From Sepiola atlantica (lineage: Eukaryota; Mollusca; Cephalopoda; Sepiida; Sepiolidae), in the NCBI GenBank assembly GCA_963556195.1, contig OY744525.1:25889913-25953912 (forward strand): a stretch of 64,000 nucleotides of DNA, read 5' to 3'. Every line of letters starts with the position of its first letter. The stretch's first letter is position 1. Under the pieces are notes generated by a model, which was not told the DNA's origin, ran no database searches, and saw only the letters and a list, made by a program, of their open reading frames with translations. A program made the position numbers and the translations under genes. Below, piece by piece: positions 1 to 11,394 of this stretch.

Positions 1-59
1 ACACTTGAATAACAACATGCTGACCACTAATATCAGATGAAAGTGTACCAGACCTGTGT

Positions 60-615
60 TCTCAGCACGTTGCCTTATGGCAGGTAATCATGGACCGGCT
101 ACTCTCACCAAAAGAACAGGCTGAACACCCTCTACCTACACCCCCTCATGGGAATCATCTTGCAGGACCAAGTCTCAAACAAGAGCATGCTTGATCAGCA
201 GACACCCCAAGCATGTTTGCTCTGCTCACCCAACGACGACTCTGGTGACTTGACCATGCTAGGCGAATGAACGATGGAAGGATCCCAAATATTATTTTAT
301 TCAGCAAGCTTGCAATCAGCTCCAGACCAGCAGAAAGACTTGTTCTACGTTACAAGGATGTCTGCAAGCGAGACATGAGGGTAGGTGGCCTCGACTCAGC
401 ATGTTGGAAGTCTGTGGTTGCCGACTGCAGCTGCTGAGAAGTGCTGTGAACGCATGTGCTATGAAGAGAGGAGAGACCAGCAGTGGAAGAAAATAAGAGA
501 GGACAGACGGTAGATGGCTGAAACAGAGTTCTCAGAACCAGACACAACCTAAAATTGTGGAAACTGCAACAGAGTCTGCCGATCCAGTATAGGCCTGCAC
601 AGTCACAGCAGATGC
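60..615 (+). pseudogene. LINE ORF2 C-terminal relic with terminal zinc finger
   Basis: Degenerate 3' end of a non-LTR retrotransposon reverse-transcriptase ORF. Around 85-280 the translation, across frameshifts and stops, follows the usual post-RT region (LNTLYLHPLMGIILQDQVSN, then MFALL/QRRL-like and RMNDGRIPK-like text). At 340-470 it reads LRYKDVCKRDMRVGGLDSACW. At 553-615 it ends with a zinc-finger motif, NCGNCNRVCRSSIGLHSHSRC-like, with Cys-x2-Cys and His-x-His spacing, the common C-terminus of this LINE class in invertebrates. Frames change at least twice, so it is not functional. The exact clade is not certain. Confidence 0.7.
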
Positions 616-2037
616 TTCAATTCAGTAACAGACTAATCTAAGGTAAAATCCATTGTATCCTAAGACAGGGGGATGCCAACAACGACAATAACGTGATTGC
701 ATACTTTGCTACAGTTTATTTAAAAACTTACTTTGTTCAGCCCAGACCATCTATATTATGAAAGAATTTTAGCTAATCATCGAAAACTGAGCAAGGGCAA
801 TAACTCATTCTTAAGTGACGAGTTGTCTCCCTTAAAACTAAATTTTAATTTTTTTCTTTTACTCAAGAAACAACAAAAAAAATAATTAAAAACTGAAATG
901 ATCTCACTGTTTCTTGGGCAACGCCAGATAGGTACGGCTCGTATATATTAAATAAATTATTTCCTGCCTTCTTTTTATGCATTAATTTTCTATGCATAAC
1001 GGAATAAATAACCCGAGTCACAAAAAAAAAAATCAATCAAAAAACTTTTTTATCAAAAAATGGGACTGAAAGAATCAAGAGTTATTGTTGATTTGCCATC
1101 CAAACATCCAATTCCATTGTTCAGAGTCTTAAAATTCTTCTCTGTGAAGACAATCGCAAGAATGCTTATTTGTCGCCACAATGGAGGCTTTCAGCAATTC
1201 AGAGCACAATGAGTCAGGCTTTATGAATGCTGGCATATTCTTTATCGGTGCATAGCAAGACAAGGATAAAAATGTGTAGGAGGCTTCCTTCCTTTCTTTG
1301 CCAGCTATGAGAGTGAAATAATTTATTCATGATTTGGGTATCCTTAATCAGCCATCTTGGAATAAGGCAAGTCTTACAGGACGTGTGCATATTCTCTTGC
1401 ATTGCAGAATAGCAATATCTTCGACTGGAGTAACGGGATACTGAAAATGGATTTTCAAAAGGAAATTGACGTAACCATAAAAGTAGGTGAGAACACCTAA
1501 TTTTGGCTTGCTGATTTCAGATACGATATCTATTTTCACTCATCACTGCTAAGCTTTCAGTCACACATCTAATATATAAAGTGAAGTCAGTCTCTTTATT
1601 GTTTCTTTGTCATCGATAGCTTTCTTCCTACAAAATTAATATTTGATTCTGGTACGTCAGTTTTTCTTGTGGATCGCTGCAGTATGTTGTTAAGAAGAAT
1701 AAAATGTAATTCGATTTAATTCTTTCAAAAAAATACTTTGTCCGAGTCGGAATTATTTTCAAATGGTCACCATTGTTAAAAAGGGATAACTCTGTATTGG
1801 TCCATACAGAGTTACTTTCTTTGATTGAAAATAAAACAATGCCGTTTAAGAATTTGGAGAGTCAAAAGTTAATGTCAGTTTCTCTCATAGTCTGAAATAC
1901 ACAAGACAAGAAACTGTCAGTTATCATGCTCCTTTGACTCAATATCTCATCAATTTAGATCTGCATAAGCTCTACAACCGTTATTGAGCATTCTCCCCAT
2001 ATAAATATAGCAATTAATACAACAAAATTTATTAAAA
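616..2037. other. AT-rich stretch without a recognisable gene
   Basis: No coding pattern, RNA gene or clear repeat was recognised. Overlapping short open frames on the minus strand at 1214-1539 have no recognisable domain and no splice or promoter context. Homopolymer A and T runs near 850-900 and 1021-1055 are unremarkable for this genome. Confidence 0.5.
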
Positions 2038-2210
2038 CATAATAGAAGTTTTATTTATTTATACAAACATATCCAGAACATGTTTCAATTGTAGCTTTCA
2101 TGGGCTCGATTTCCTCAGGCCAAACAATAAGTGTCCGTTCTCTATGTTTTCATATTGAAGAATGAAGCAAAATTACTATCTGTAAGGGTCACGTGACTAA
2201 ATACAAAATA
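2038..2210 (-). repeat. Left arm of a 2.3-kb inverted-repeat (foldback) element
   Basis: This segment is the reverse complement of 4173-4346 with only scattered mismatches, so the two arms of about 170 bp face each other across about 2 kb. Read on the minus strand it contains CTGAGGA, an AATCG...CAATT stem and GAAACATG, a hammerhead-like core. One stem pair is lost here compared with the right arm. The arm also includes a short CACGTG-type palindrome near 2191. Confidence 0.8.
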
Positions 2211-2320
2211 TCACTTTTGAACATGCTTACCATTAAATTTTTCTATATTCAAATTTCAAATTTCAAACATCGTCTGATCAAGGCTAAATCTGTTTACATG
2301 AGACTTCTGTTTACGTCACT

Positions 2321-2665
2321 ATGGGATACTATGGCTTTGGACGTAGTGTTAATCTTGGTCGTAGAACCAATGTAATACCATCGTTTTCCGGAGGCAGCTG
2401 GGGTATATCTTCGGACCGGCACCAATATAGCAACATTGTTTGCTTTGGACGGCTAGGCGATCTTTGCCGGACTTTATGTGACGACAGGACGATGTGTGAT
2501 AACATGTACACGTATGTGCAATGTGAGCAATCATTGTCTGACGATAGTCACTGTCGTCTGCTTCTGGGACTGGCTAGGCGGCTGTTTTGTCGGGACCATC
2601 GTGCTGCAAATCAACCATTATGTAATAATGGAACAAACCATTTTACTTTTTATATAAAAATATAA
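2321..2665 (+). CDS. Possible small cysteine-rich protein inside the foldback element
   Basis: Open frame of 114 residues. Its base composition is clearly more GC-rich than the flanking DNA. The N-terminal 40 residues are Gly/Ser/Arg-rich (begins MGYYGFGRSVNLGRR). The rest carries eight cysteines, at residues 41, 49, 53, 59, 68, 78, 90 and 101, with many Asp and Arg. No signal peptide or known domain is seen, and no clear AATAAA follows. It lies between the two arms of the inverted repeat, so it could be element-encoded, captured host exon sequence, or chance. I do not recognise the family. Confidence 0.3.
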   Translation: MGYYGFGRSVNLGRRTNVIPSFSGGSWGISSDRHQYSNIVCFGRLGDLCRTLCDDRTMCDNMYTYVQCEQSLSDDSHCRLLLGLARRLFCRDHRAANQPLCNNGTNHFTFYIKI

Positions 2666-2763
2666 TTTATTATATTTTGAAAAGAAACATCTCAGAGCGC
2701 GCGACAAACACGTCTTCCTCGTTCGGATTTCACACCAGTTTCTTTATTTTCAATCTCTTTACC

Positions 2764-2851
2764 AGAGAGAGAGAGAGAGAGGGGGGGAGTGAGAGAGAGA
2801 AGGAGAGAGAGACAGAGAGAGACAGAGAGAAATAGAGAGAGAGGGAATACA
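2764..2851. repeat. GA-rich microsatellite
   Basis: Interrupted (GA)n with AGAGAC and a G run. Open frames across it are low-complexity artefacts. Confidence 0.9.
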
Positions 2852-3284
2852 GCCGTCATCATTGTACGCATCGTCAAATGTTTTGTTTTGATAACTAATT
2901 TTCTCAAACGACGACAGTCTGATCTCTGAACCCATAACATGCACCTGTCATTGAATTGGTTTGACACCGACTGTCAGTCCTATAAAATATGAATGCACTC
3001 AGTGATCTCAAATCGCAGAGAATTACTGCTTTTTAAATAAATCTGGCATAAAGATTACGAATATAACAGGGAGCACTTAGCTCCCCAAAAGGTCACACAT
3101 TGTGCCACAACTAGATTTAGGTGGGTCAGCTATTAACCGGTTGACATGATGTAGGGGAGGAGTATATCATTGTCTATGACATGTTGCGGGAGGGAGGAAT
3201 GTATTTATGTCTAATAAAATATATATCAGTCAAATAAAATCGCACATGAAGCATGCACATCTTTTGCATGCCAAATAGGTGTAC

Positions 3285-3402
3285 ATGATGCATACATAGG
3301 TTCGAATCCAGTTCGTTCCACAGAAACACTTTCATCAAAACCCACACCTGACCTTGTGTCTAACCTCCTGGTAAGAAGGTAAATAAAATACATACCGTTT
3401 GC
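3285..3402 (+). repeat. tRNA-derived SINE, 5'-truncated
   Basis: Contains a B-box-like GGTTCGAATCC near 3300, then a body (CAGAAACACTTTCATC, CCCACACCTGACC) and a 3' end GGTAAATAAAATACAT. The same body and 3' end occur at 24379-24510, where the full tRNA-like head is present. The A box is missing here. Confidence 0.75.
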
Positions 3403-3544
3403 ATTTCAAATACTCATACAAATAATATTTACACCCAAGGATACGCAATTCATAAGTCAAGAAGAGTAAAATTATTTAAGGTAAAATCAGAATTATGATT
3501 TTTGAAAAAGATTTCTTATGGGCTTACATGGCTTAGCCGATTGC

Positions 3545-3851
3545 ATAACAAAAATTGAATAATAAGAATAAGAATAAAAATGATAAAAATAATAATAAGC
3601 TTAATAATAAAATTAAATTAAATTATGGAATAAAAATATAAAAAAATAAAAAATAAAAAATTAAATTAAAACAAATAAATAATAAAATAAAAAATTATAA
3701 TCATAAAAATAAGGATGATTATTATAACAATAAATATAATGGTGATACATGGAATGTGATAATTAATAATGACAATATTAATAGTATTGATAATCATAAT
3801 AATGATAATGTTGGTAATAATAATAAAAATAATAATAAAAATAATTATAAT

Positions 3852-3911
<60 letters not shown>

Positions 3912-3925
3912 TATTCTCTTAAAAA
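3545..3925. repeat. A/T-only region ending in an (AAT)n microsatellite
   Basis: Almost pure A/T with repeated AATAAT and AAATAAA words. The last 70 bp is a clean (AAT)n run. Long poly-Asn and poly-Ile open frames on either strand are artefacts of it. Confidence 0.9.
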
Positions 3926-4172
3926 TACAAATAACTGAATACTTCAGTTGATATATAAATAAAAAACAAATCAATCAACACGCATATAACTAAATATTTC
4001 AAAAGGGTAGAATAACGGTTGTGTGCTAACCTAAAAATGGAGGAATGTAAGCAACTCTTACTAATTCAAATAGGTGTGGACAAGTAACCAATACGTACTG
4101 AATACTTAAATCAATTATGAGGAATAAGACACAACAATACTCAATATATTCAAATCTCTTCAAACCATTTTG

Positions 4173-4346
4173 TATTTAGTCACGTGACCCTTACAGATAG
4201 TAATTTTGCTTCATTCTTCAACATGAAAATATAGAACACGGACACTTATTTTGGGCCTGAGGAAATCGAGCCTGTCAAAACTACGATTGAAACATGTTCT
4301 GGATATGTAGTCATGTCACATTTGTAGAAATAAAACTTTTATTATA
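4173..4346 (+). repeat. Right arm of the foldback element
   Basis: Inverted copy of 2038-2210. The ends AATAAAACTT and GTCACGTGAC are shared. This is the better preserved arm for the hammerhead-like core at 4257-4299. The pair defines an element of about 2.3 kb whose interior holds the 114-residue ORF, a GA tract, a tRNA-SINE piece and an AAT tract. Confidence 0.8.
4257..4299 (+). ncRNA. Hammerhead-ribozyme-like core in the foldback arm
   Basis: CTGAGGA (4257-4263, the CUGANGA box) is followed directly by AATCG, which pairs with CGATT at 4284-4288. GAAA follows at 4289-4292, then the self-complementary ACATGT expected of a dimer-type stem III, giving a GTT cleavage triplet. Stem I is not convincing (the bases next to the box and after the cleavage site do not pair), so activity is doubtful. 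The layout follows the minimal hammerheads known from Penelope-like elements. Confidence 0.4.
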
Positions 4347-4436
4347 TATGAATAGCTCTATTTATTATCGAGTAAAGATTTTCCGGATTTTTATCCTGTG
4401 GATACAAACCTTACTTGGATTATATTTATATTAGCG

Positions 4437-5450
4437 AAGGGGTGATTCCAATATTATCCCGATCCCGATACAATTATAAACATTCAGATTATTTTTTAAA
4501 CTTCTAAATATTTAGTTATATAGTTGTTTTTTTTTCTTTTTAACTTTTCGGATTGCTGTAAAAATCCATGTAATATGTGCATATATTTTTCTTTTTAACT
4601 TTTCGGATTACTGTAAAAATCCATGTAATATGTGCATATATTTTTTTTTTTAACTTTTCGGATTATTGTAAAAACCCATGTAATATGTGCATATATTTTT
4701 CTTTTTAACTTTTCGGATTACTGTAAAAATCCATGTAATATGTGCATATATTTTTCTTTTTAACTTTTCGGATTACTGTAAAAACCCATGTAATATGTGC
4801 ATATATTTTTCTTTTTAACTTTTCGGATTACTGTAAAAACCCATGTAATATGTGCATATATTTTTCTTTTTAACTTTTCGGATTACTGTAAAAACCCATG
4901 TAATATGTGCATATATTTTTCTTTTTAACTTTTCGGATTACTGTAAAAACCCATGTAATATGTGCATATATTTTTCTTTTTAACTTTTCGGATTACTGTA
5001 AAAACCCATGTAATATGTGCATATATTTTTCTTTTTAACTTTTCGGATTACTGTAAAAACCCATGTAATATGTGCATATATTTTTCTTTTTAACTTTTCA
5101 GATTATTGTAAAAACCCATGTAATATGTGCATATATTTTTCTTTTTAACTTTTCGGATTACTGTAAAAATCCATGTAATATGTGCATATATTTTTCTTTT
5201 TAACTTTTCGGATTACTGTAAAAACCCATGTAATATGTGCATATATTTTTCTTTTTAACTTTTCGGATTACTGTAAAAACCCATGTAATATGTGCATATA
5301 TTTTTCTTTTTAACTTTTCGGATTACTGTAAAAACCCATGTAATATGTGCATATATTTTTCTTTTTAACTTTTCGGATTACTGTAAAAACCCATGTAATA
5401 TGTGCATATATTTTTCACAAGAGTAAAAATAGAATAGAGGGGCTGCATAC
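4437..5450. repeat. hAT-type element relic with a 55-bp tandem expansion
   Basis: The left part (GTGATTCCAATATTATCCCG, then CGATACAATTA) and right part (CACAAGAGTAAAAAT) match the MITE at 33340-33793. Between them, from about 4527 to 5415, a 55-bp unit containing TTTTCGGATTACTGTAAAAA and CATGTAATATGTGCATATAT is repeated about 16 times with very little divergence (mainly AAAATCC versus AAAACCC). The 33.5-kb copy has the homologous segment once. No intact right terminal repeat was found. Confidence 0.8.
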
Positions 5451-6964
5451 ATTTACACAAATAGATCTTTTCTAATTCTTCTTTCTTATATGTGACAGGT
5501 AAGTTTTTCAAATTTGTTAGAATCTTAACATTTGTGGTGCCCGGAGAACTGTGTAATTTTGATAAGGTAAGATAATTCTGAATTCGGTAATTATGAATTG
5601 GGGGAGTGCAATTGAATCATGCAACAGAAAGGTGTTTGCGTATCATTCTCTCTAGAAATATGCTCAAACCGTGGCATTCGTAAAGAGAAGGCCATTCCAT
5701 TAAGTCTCATTTTTCTGTTAACTCACAGTGGATGGTGCTAAGCAGATAAAGAAGACGCTTCGGAGGAAACAGTTACATATGAACATATAGTTATTTCTCT
5801 CTGAAATTATTTTATCTTTGATCTAGTAATTGTTTGGTATTTAAAAAAGGATACTGATGGTTTTGTTCGTGTCGTTTTCAAGGTGGAAGTCTACTAGTGA
5901 TTTGAAGGTAAAACTATAAAAAAAAAACATTTAGACTAAAATTCAAAATGGATGCCCAAATCCGTCTAGGAAAATCTTAAATAAAAAGAAATACTCGCTT
6001 GTTTTCCCTAAAATCCGAAATATTGTTTTTACACAAAAAAGTTTAGAAAATATAAAATATTTTGTTTGTTCTAATACAAAATTCTAATTTATTTTTGAAC
6101 ATATATAAAATTGAACTTTCTGTCTACCCATCGACATCTATTCTGATACTACACTTTATCTTTTCTGTCCCCCATCAGTGAAGAAGAAATCCTCTAAACT
6201 GAGGCAATTTTAATTTTTTTCTTCATCCGAAGTGCCTCTTTTTAAAACCTTTTGTATAAAAAGAATTCTCAAAGAGTTTTTGTGCCAAAATGTTCTTTGT
6301 GTGTAATAAAAGAGTTCAAATATGTTAGATATCTTTTTTAATTTCCTTTTCTAACCAGTTTATAGACATGGAAACTCAAAATCAAAGAAAGACTGATGCC
6401 AAGATAGACGTGAAAATCTTTAAATTCACCAATTTATTTATACCTAATTGAATTCCATACTAAGTCTTTCAAAATGTTCAAAGTATTTTTAACACCTTTT
6501 TCCACCTCTTGTAAGGATTGCCCAACAACATAAAATAAAAGAATTAAAAATTTTTTTTAATATTTAACTTCTTTATAATTTAATTATTAATGGTGTTTAT
6601 CAGTATTTTTTCTTGACAAAAATGTTTTATTTCATTTTTAAATATTTTTCGGAACCTTGTAAATACAACTCAAATCTTCTCAAGGTTACCTAGTGAGTTT
6701 ATGCACAGTTTAATTTTTTGACACTAGTCAATTAAATTTACATTGTATTTCGATGGGATCATAATAACGGTGCACAGATAAAATGGAACCTATCTAAATG
6801 TATCAGAAAAAAATGGCGCAAGTGAATAAATAGAAAAAAATGACACAATGCAAAAACAATTCCGTAATGAAAAATTAGGACTGTTCAAGAGAGGCAGGGC
6901 TAGGCACCTTCCCCTATAGTTTTAATATTTTAAATAAATATTTAAAAAAATAATTATTTAGTGT
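5451..6964. other. AT-rich stretch without a gene; one interspersed repeat
   Basis: Nothing coding was recognised. The segment 6125-6215 (CTGATACTACACTTTATC, then TTTTCTGTCC and ACTGAGGCAATTTT) recurs at 22966-23045 next to a Penelope end. It is therefore an interspersed repeat, probably Penelope-associated untranslated sequence. Confidence 0.5.
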
Positions 6965-7017
6965 TATACTTCGACATTTTTTAGATGAGGATTGATAATT
7001 TGTATTAATTGGATTAT

Positions 7018-7380
7018 TCAGACAAGTGTTCTCATCTTGGATGTTATCTCACAACTAGTATTTATAATTAATGGTTCCCATATTGTATTAAATTCTATAC
7101 AAGGTCTACTGAGGTCATTGTTGCTCAACATATGCGCTGCTTCTTTGAGTTGCCTTACTCTCAAGCATTCTTCTCTGTCTATAATTTTTACTTCGTCCCA
7201 TGAGGGTAGATGGTTTCCCTTTTCCCTCCATATGTGGTCAGTCAAAACCGACTTTTGAACATCTCCACCTATTACGGCTTTCCGATGTTCTTCTAACCTT
7301 ACTTTTACTGGGTGGTATGTCTCACCTTTGTCTATTTTTTCACACTTACATGGAATTACAGAGACGCAATAATTGGTCAT
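7018..7380 (-). pseudogene. Penelope GIY-YIG endonuclease domain
   Basis: The 120-residue frame begins with CVSVIPCKCEKIDKGET, a short Cys-rich lead followed by the GIY-YIG-type beta strand, then VRLEEHRKAVIGGD, DHIWREKGNH, WDEVKIIDREE and RQLKEAAHML. These blocks are typical of the endonuclease of animal Penelope-like elements, which nicks target DNA for retrotransposition. The C-terminus (FNTIWEPLI) sits directly against the terminal repeat at 6975-7060, the usual arrangement. The domain is nearly intact in one frame but cut off from its RT by frameshifts. Confidence 0.85.
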
Positions 7381-7464
7381 GATTTTTATTTAGGAGGCTT
7401 GACTCGGACGAGATATTTTTTAAGAGTTAAGTCGCTCCTGAATACTGTCCTATTATCATATGGA

Positions 7465-8489
7465 TTACATATTCTTTGAATATTTTCGGACAAGCCCTTC
7501 ATATATGGTAGAAAAACTGTGGTGTTTTCGGGTGGTATCCTTTGATGTTTGATCAAGATATCTTGGAGCTGATGTCATGCTCTCTGGATAGTTGTTTCGG
7601 TAGAGAGTTTCTCTTAAGCTATACATATCCTCTTGATATGTATTGCTGTTACTACATCTTGTCTTTGCTCGATGTTGTAGGTAATGAACGATTTCTTTCT
7701 TTATATTATATGGATGGCGGGAATTAAAATTGAAATATTGTTCAGTGAAAGTTGGCTTTTGATATACTAGGAGCCTGAACCTATGACCAGTGCGAGTTAT
7801 AAACACATCTAAGTTATTATGTTCCTATCCATGATGAACTGTATAGATGGACAGATGGAGTTTACATGTGTTAGGGGCAACCTAACAAAACAGAATAGTT
7901 ATTTCCCTTGGATCAAAAAGAAAGAGTTATCGCTCTTGGATAAAAGTCGTCTGCCATGACAGTGGAAAGTAAAATGAACGGATCTCATGATCAAACAAGC
8001 ATCTCGCATTCAGCAGGTTTTTACATTTCAATTTAATCAGTGTGTTTGTTAAATAAATCTGTTAAAGGTTCTACTTTGTACTTCCTTCATTTTTTGAGTC
8101 GTAATTGAACCGATAACATATAAACATTCAGACATAACATGGTCCTGCTATGCTTGAACATCTTCTTGATGAGGATAGAGTATGAAGGTGTCATCCATAT
8201 ATTGCAACCACATTGATGGCTTTAGTGATGTGGATCCTAATGCCATTTCCTCGAAGTATTCCATGTATACATTCGCCAATATTGAAGACAATGGTAGTTT
8301 CGTAGCCATACTTTCTTCCTGTCGATATATGTCAGATCCCATCATGAAGAATGTAGTTTCTACACAGAAAGTCAACATCTTTATCAGATTATCCATTGGG
8401 ATGTAGATGCATTCACCCAGTGAAGTATCTGAAGTTAACTTATCCCATACCACCGTCAGAGCCTCGTCAGTAGGGTCTTTCATGGACAA
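7465..8489 (-). pseudogene. Penelope reverse transcriptase fragments
   Basis: At 8148-8489 the frame reads TSDTSLGECIYIPMDNLIKM, CVETTFFMMGSDIYRQEE, LANVYMEYFEEMALGS and MDDTFILYPHQEDV, covering the RT fingers/palm with the YxDD catalytic box. At 7465-7806 a second frame (TRTGHRFRLLVYQKPTFTEQ, NSRHPYNIKKEIVHYLQHRA) is the thumb and linker. The two are separated by about 340 bp with stops. Compared with the copy at 23.7-24.9 kb the same blocks appear in the same order. Confidence 0.85.
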
Positions 8490-8892
8490 ACTTATTACAT
8501 CTACTAACCATTTGGTTAGAAATGAATGAGAACATTATTGATTTTTTCTGCAAAGCTGCATTCTTGACATACAATGGAAGTTTACTTGTGAGTGGGGTTA
8601 TAATATCTACTAGGAATCGGCTCAATGGGTGGCATGCTGAACTTCAGGCACTGACAATGTGCCTTAATGGAATAATAACTTAAGACTTCTACACAGTCAT
8701 GGCTGACGAAATGAGAGCAAGTTACCCCAGTGGATTAACTAAATGGTTCCATTCAAAATTCCTTACAGATTCCCTAGTTCGACAAAACACACCTGAAGAA
8801 TATCGGAAGTTACATTGGCCAAAACGTGTTAAGTATAATATCCAAGATGAGAACAGTAGTCAGAATGATACAAATATTTAGTCTTTTGTTTT

Positions 8893-10135
8893 CATCATCA
8901 TATTCGGTTTAACATCAGTCTTACATGCCGGCATGTGTTGGACGGCTTTTTTATAAATTGACTTTCAAACTAACCTATATCTGGAAATGTCTTTATTTGT
9001 CTCTCGCAAAGACATGAGATACCTATTGGCCTTAGTCTTGAAAAGACCAAGATTATAGGTAGGAGGAAAACAGTCAACAAGAAGAGAGTTCCACAAGCCT
9101 GCGGTTCTTGGAAAGAAGCTACTGGAATAGGAAGCTGTATTACAATGAGGTATCAAAACAGCGAATTGATGGAGACCACTAGACCAACGAGTCAAACGAG
9201 CTGGAGTAAAGGAAGCAGGGAATAGATCACATAACTGAAGAACACATGCCATAATAGTATTTATAGAAAAGACTGAGACTAGCAACATCACGTCTGTGAG
9301 AGAGAGTAGAGAAGAAGAAAGGGTAGGGCCAATCAAATTACAGATATGTTTATTCACCTGATCAATAACCCTCAAATAGGACAGAGATTCACCAGCCCAA
9401 ATATGACAACCGTACTCCATACATGGTCTGATTGTAAATTTGTAGAGATAGAGAATAGTCTAAGGTGTGAGAAAATGTTTGGAAAGATAGAGAGAACAGA
9501 CTTTACGAGAAGCAGAAAGAGCAATGGATCTAATGTATAAACTCCAAGAAAAATTTGATGCGAGAGAAAGACCAAAAAGTTTTAGAGTTGATTTCTCTTC
9601 AAGAGCAGAGCCATCCATGAGAATCTCAGGAGGATCGAAAAACACGAGCTGAGTCTTTACGGGATTAAACGAAACAAGCCATTTCGTAGCCCCATTCCAC
9701 AACTGAACCCAGGTCAACTTCTAAATCAGCCGCATATTTCAACTGATCCGGGGAAGATGGGCGAGAAGCAACACCAGAATAGAGAGTGGTATCATCAGCA
9801 TAGATGTTACTTTTCTGAACAATATTCACTGGAAGATCATTTATACAGAAAAGAAAAAGTGTTGGGCCTAGAATAGAGCCCTGAGGAACACCAGCATTGT
9901 GAGGAAAAGAGAATGAAGAAACACCGTCTGAAGTTACTCGCAAGCTTCAATCAGAAAGAAAAGACCTAATAATCTGTTAAGAATCTCACCATCAATATCA
10001 TAATCGTGAAGTTTGTGTAGGAGACCAGAATGCCGCACTCTGTCGAACGCCTTTTCCTAAATTATCCATAAACCGACAGATCTGCTCAGTTACAACAGTT
10101 AAAAGATCAGCAGTTGAACGGAAACCAAGAAAGCC
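8893..10135 (-). pseudogene. LINE reverse transcriptase, 5'-truncated and frameshifted
   Basis: Read on the minus strand: FLGFRSTADLLTVVTEQICR and a disrupted DISKAFDRVRH-like block (10030-10135), [20 protein letters not shown] and [10 protein letters not shown] (9665-9943), the finger/thumb block KTQLVFFDPPEIL and LKLFGLSLASNFSW (9460-9717), then GCHIWAGES, CNLIGPTL and FPRTAGLWNSL (8965-9420). This is the order of a Jockey/CR1-type LINE ORF2 C-terminal half. The 3' tail near 8893-8960 (AACACATGCCGGCATGTAAG, then ATGATGATG) is the common octopus LINE tail. At least three frameshifts. Confidence 0.85.
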
Positions 10136-10450
10136 ATCCCCCCCCCCTACAGATTTTTATCTGTGGAGTTATCTTAAAGACAATGTCTTTCAAAACAGAC
10201 TATTCCCGAAATGAAGAGGGCCATTCCAACCAAAATCAGGGCAGTGCCAAGAGAGTGACAATTTGGCACGTCGTGTTCATGTGTGCTTATTATAGAATGG
10301 CAATAAGACAAAGACTGTTGGACATTCATGACTGAAACTTGATGGGCAAGTCAGGCATTGTACCAAATAGGGTTGGATTGCAGAAAGGGTTCTGAATTTT
10401 ATTAACGATTCCATGGGTGGCATTTTAGGGGGAGGGGCACCTTGTATATA
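10136..10450 (+). mobile_element. DDE-transposon 3' relic
   Basis: Begins with a short transposase scrap (IFICGVILKTMSFKTDYS, corresponding to the DFFLWGYLKDNVYxN motif downstream of the second catalytic Asp in mariner-like transposases). Noncoding 3' sequence follows (ACAAAGACTGTTGGACATTC, GGTTGGATTGCAGAAAGG), shared with 28275-28410 and, reversed, with 63045-63200. It abuts the broken LINE. No intact terminal repeat was seen. Confidence 0.6.
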
Positions 10451-10536
10451 CAATTTATAATTTATCTGTCGTTTAATAACCTAAATGTTGCAGTTAAATG
10501 TGATTTTGTTACTAGCGTTTTAATATTAAATAAAGA

Positions 10537-10716
10537 ATTATGTGACATGGTTGATCTTATAGATCATTAATACAGTATAATCAGTATGACAAAGACTGTT
10601 GGACATTCATGAATGAAACTTGATGGGCAAGTCAGGCATTGTACCAATAATATTAAATAAAGAATTATGTGACATGGTTGATCTTATAGATCATTAATAC
10701 AGTATAATTAGTATGA
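10537..10716 (+). repeat. Local direct duplication with transposon 3' sequence
   Basis: A 57-bp segment (TTAAATAAAGAATTATGTGA ... ATTAATACAGTATAAT) occurs at about 10527-10583 and again at 10650-10709. Between them is a second copy of the ACAAAGACTGTTGGACATTC...GTCAGGCATTGTACCA sequence found at 10308-10367. Confidence 0.8.
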
Positions 10717-11394
10717 TTGTCGGACAGTGTCCCAACACAAATAATATAAGTTTAGTCAATAGTTATATAAATATTTTTCAGGTGTTAACTTACTGTATTT
10801 CCCTGTCGCATAAAACATGTTGTTTCCCTCTAATGCAACCTGCTATTTATGATGCGAAGATAAGTTTTCATAGTAAAAGAGAAACATTCTACTTGATGAT
10901 GGTTTCCGGTTTTGAAACCGGAAATAGACAAGCGGTAATTACCAAAAAAATGTTAGTCATTCTGATGTTATTATTTTGGGGTGGAGTAATTTGTTTTCAC
11001 CATTTAAAAAAATTATTAACACATAAGAAAATCAAACTGTTTTATTTTATTACAAATAATCAAAACTTTTTTATAATCGGAATTTTTTATTATTACAAAT
11101 AATATAATCAAACTTTTTTTATAATCGGAATTTTGTTTGAATATATTTTTTAAAATATGTTTTAAATATGTTTAAAATAATTTATTTACTATTTTTTATA
11201 ATTGGAATGTTTTTTTCTGTTTAAAAATTCTTTTTAAATAATTTATATTGAAAATATTTTTTAAATACTTTATTTTATTTTTTAAATAGTCTAATAGTTT
11301 TTTTATAAATAGAAATTTTACAAAATTTAAATACATTAAACATCATAATAATAATGTATCCAATACAGAATATTCCTGAAAAAATTGTCTTTTA
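10717..11394. other. AT-rich stretch without a supported gene
   Basis: A 129-residue plus-strand open frame (10713-11102) crosses this region. It ends in Phe/Ile/Tyr/Lys-rich low complexity, starts in repeat sequence and has no recognisable domain, so it is not called. The remainder is T-rich simple sequence. Confidence 0.5.

Larger units (their letters stand above)
6975..8885 (-). mobile_element. Penelope-like element copy 1, broken
   Basis: The left terminus (TTTTTTAGATGAGGATTG, then TTCTCATCTTGGATGTTA) and right terminus (CCAAGATGAGAACAGTAGTC near 8860) are inverted relative to each other, as at the other Penelope ends in this window. Between them, on the minus strand, lie an RT with YMDD (8148-8489), the RT C-terminal region (7465-7806) and a GIY-YIG domain (7018-7380). 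Gaps and frame changes separate them. The right end carries a decayed hammerhead-like core in plus orientation near 8784-8825 (CTGAAGA, but AAAA in place of GAAA). Confidence 0.85.

Noticed and set aside
2349..2534. Minus-strand frames opposite the cysteine-rich ORF
   Set aside because: Shadows of the plus-strand frame with no independent support.
3666..3974. Poly-Ile/poly-Asn open frames
   Set aside because: Pure translation of an (AAT)n microsatellite; present in several frames of both strands.
4527..5415. CRISPR-like array of 55-bp direct repeats
   Set aside because: Units are contiguous with no unique spacers, and the sequence is a simple tandem expansion inside a eukaryotic transposon.
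10713..11102. 129-codon plus-strand frame
   Set aside because: Begins inside a duplicated transposon end, turns into low-complexity Phe/Ile/Tyr/Lys, and no domain is recognisable.
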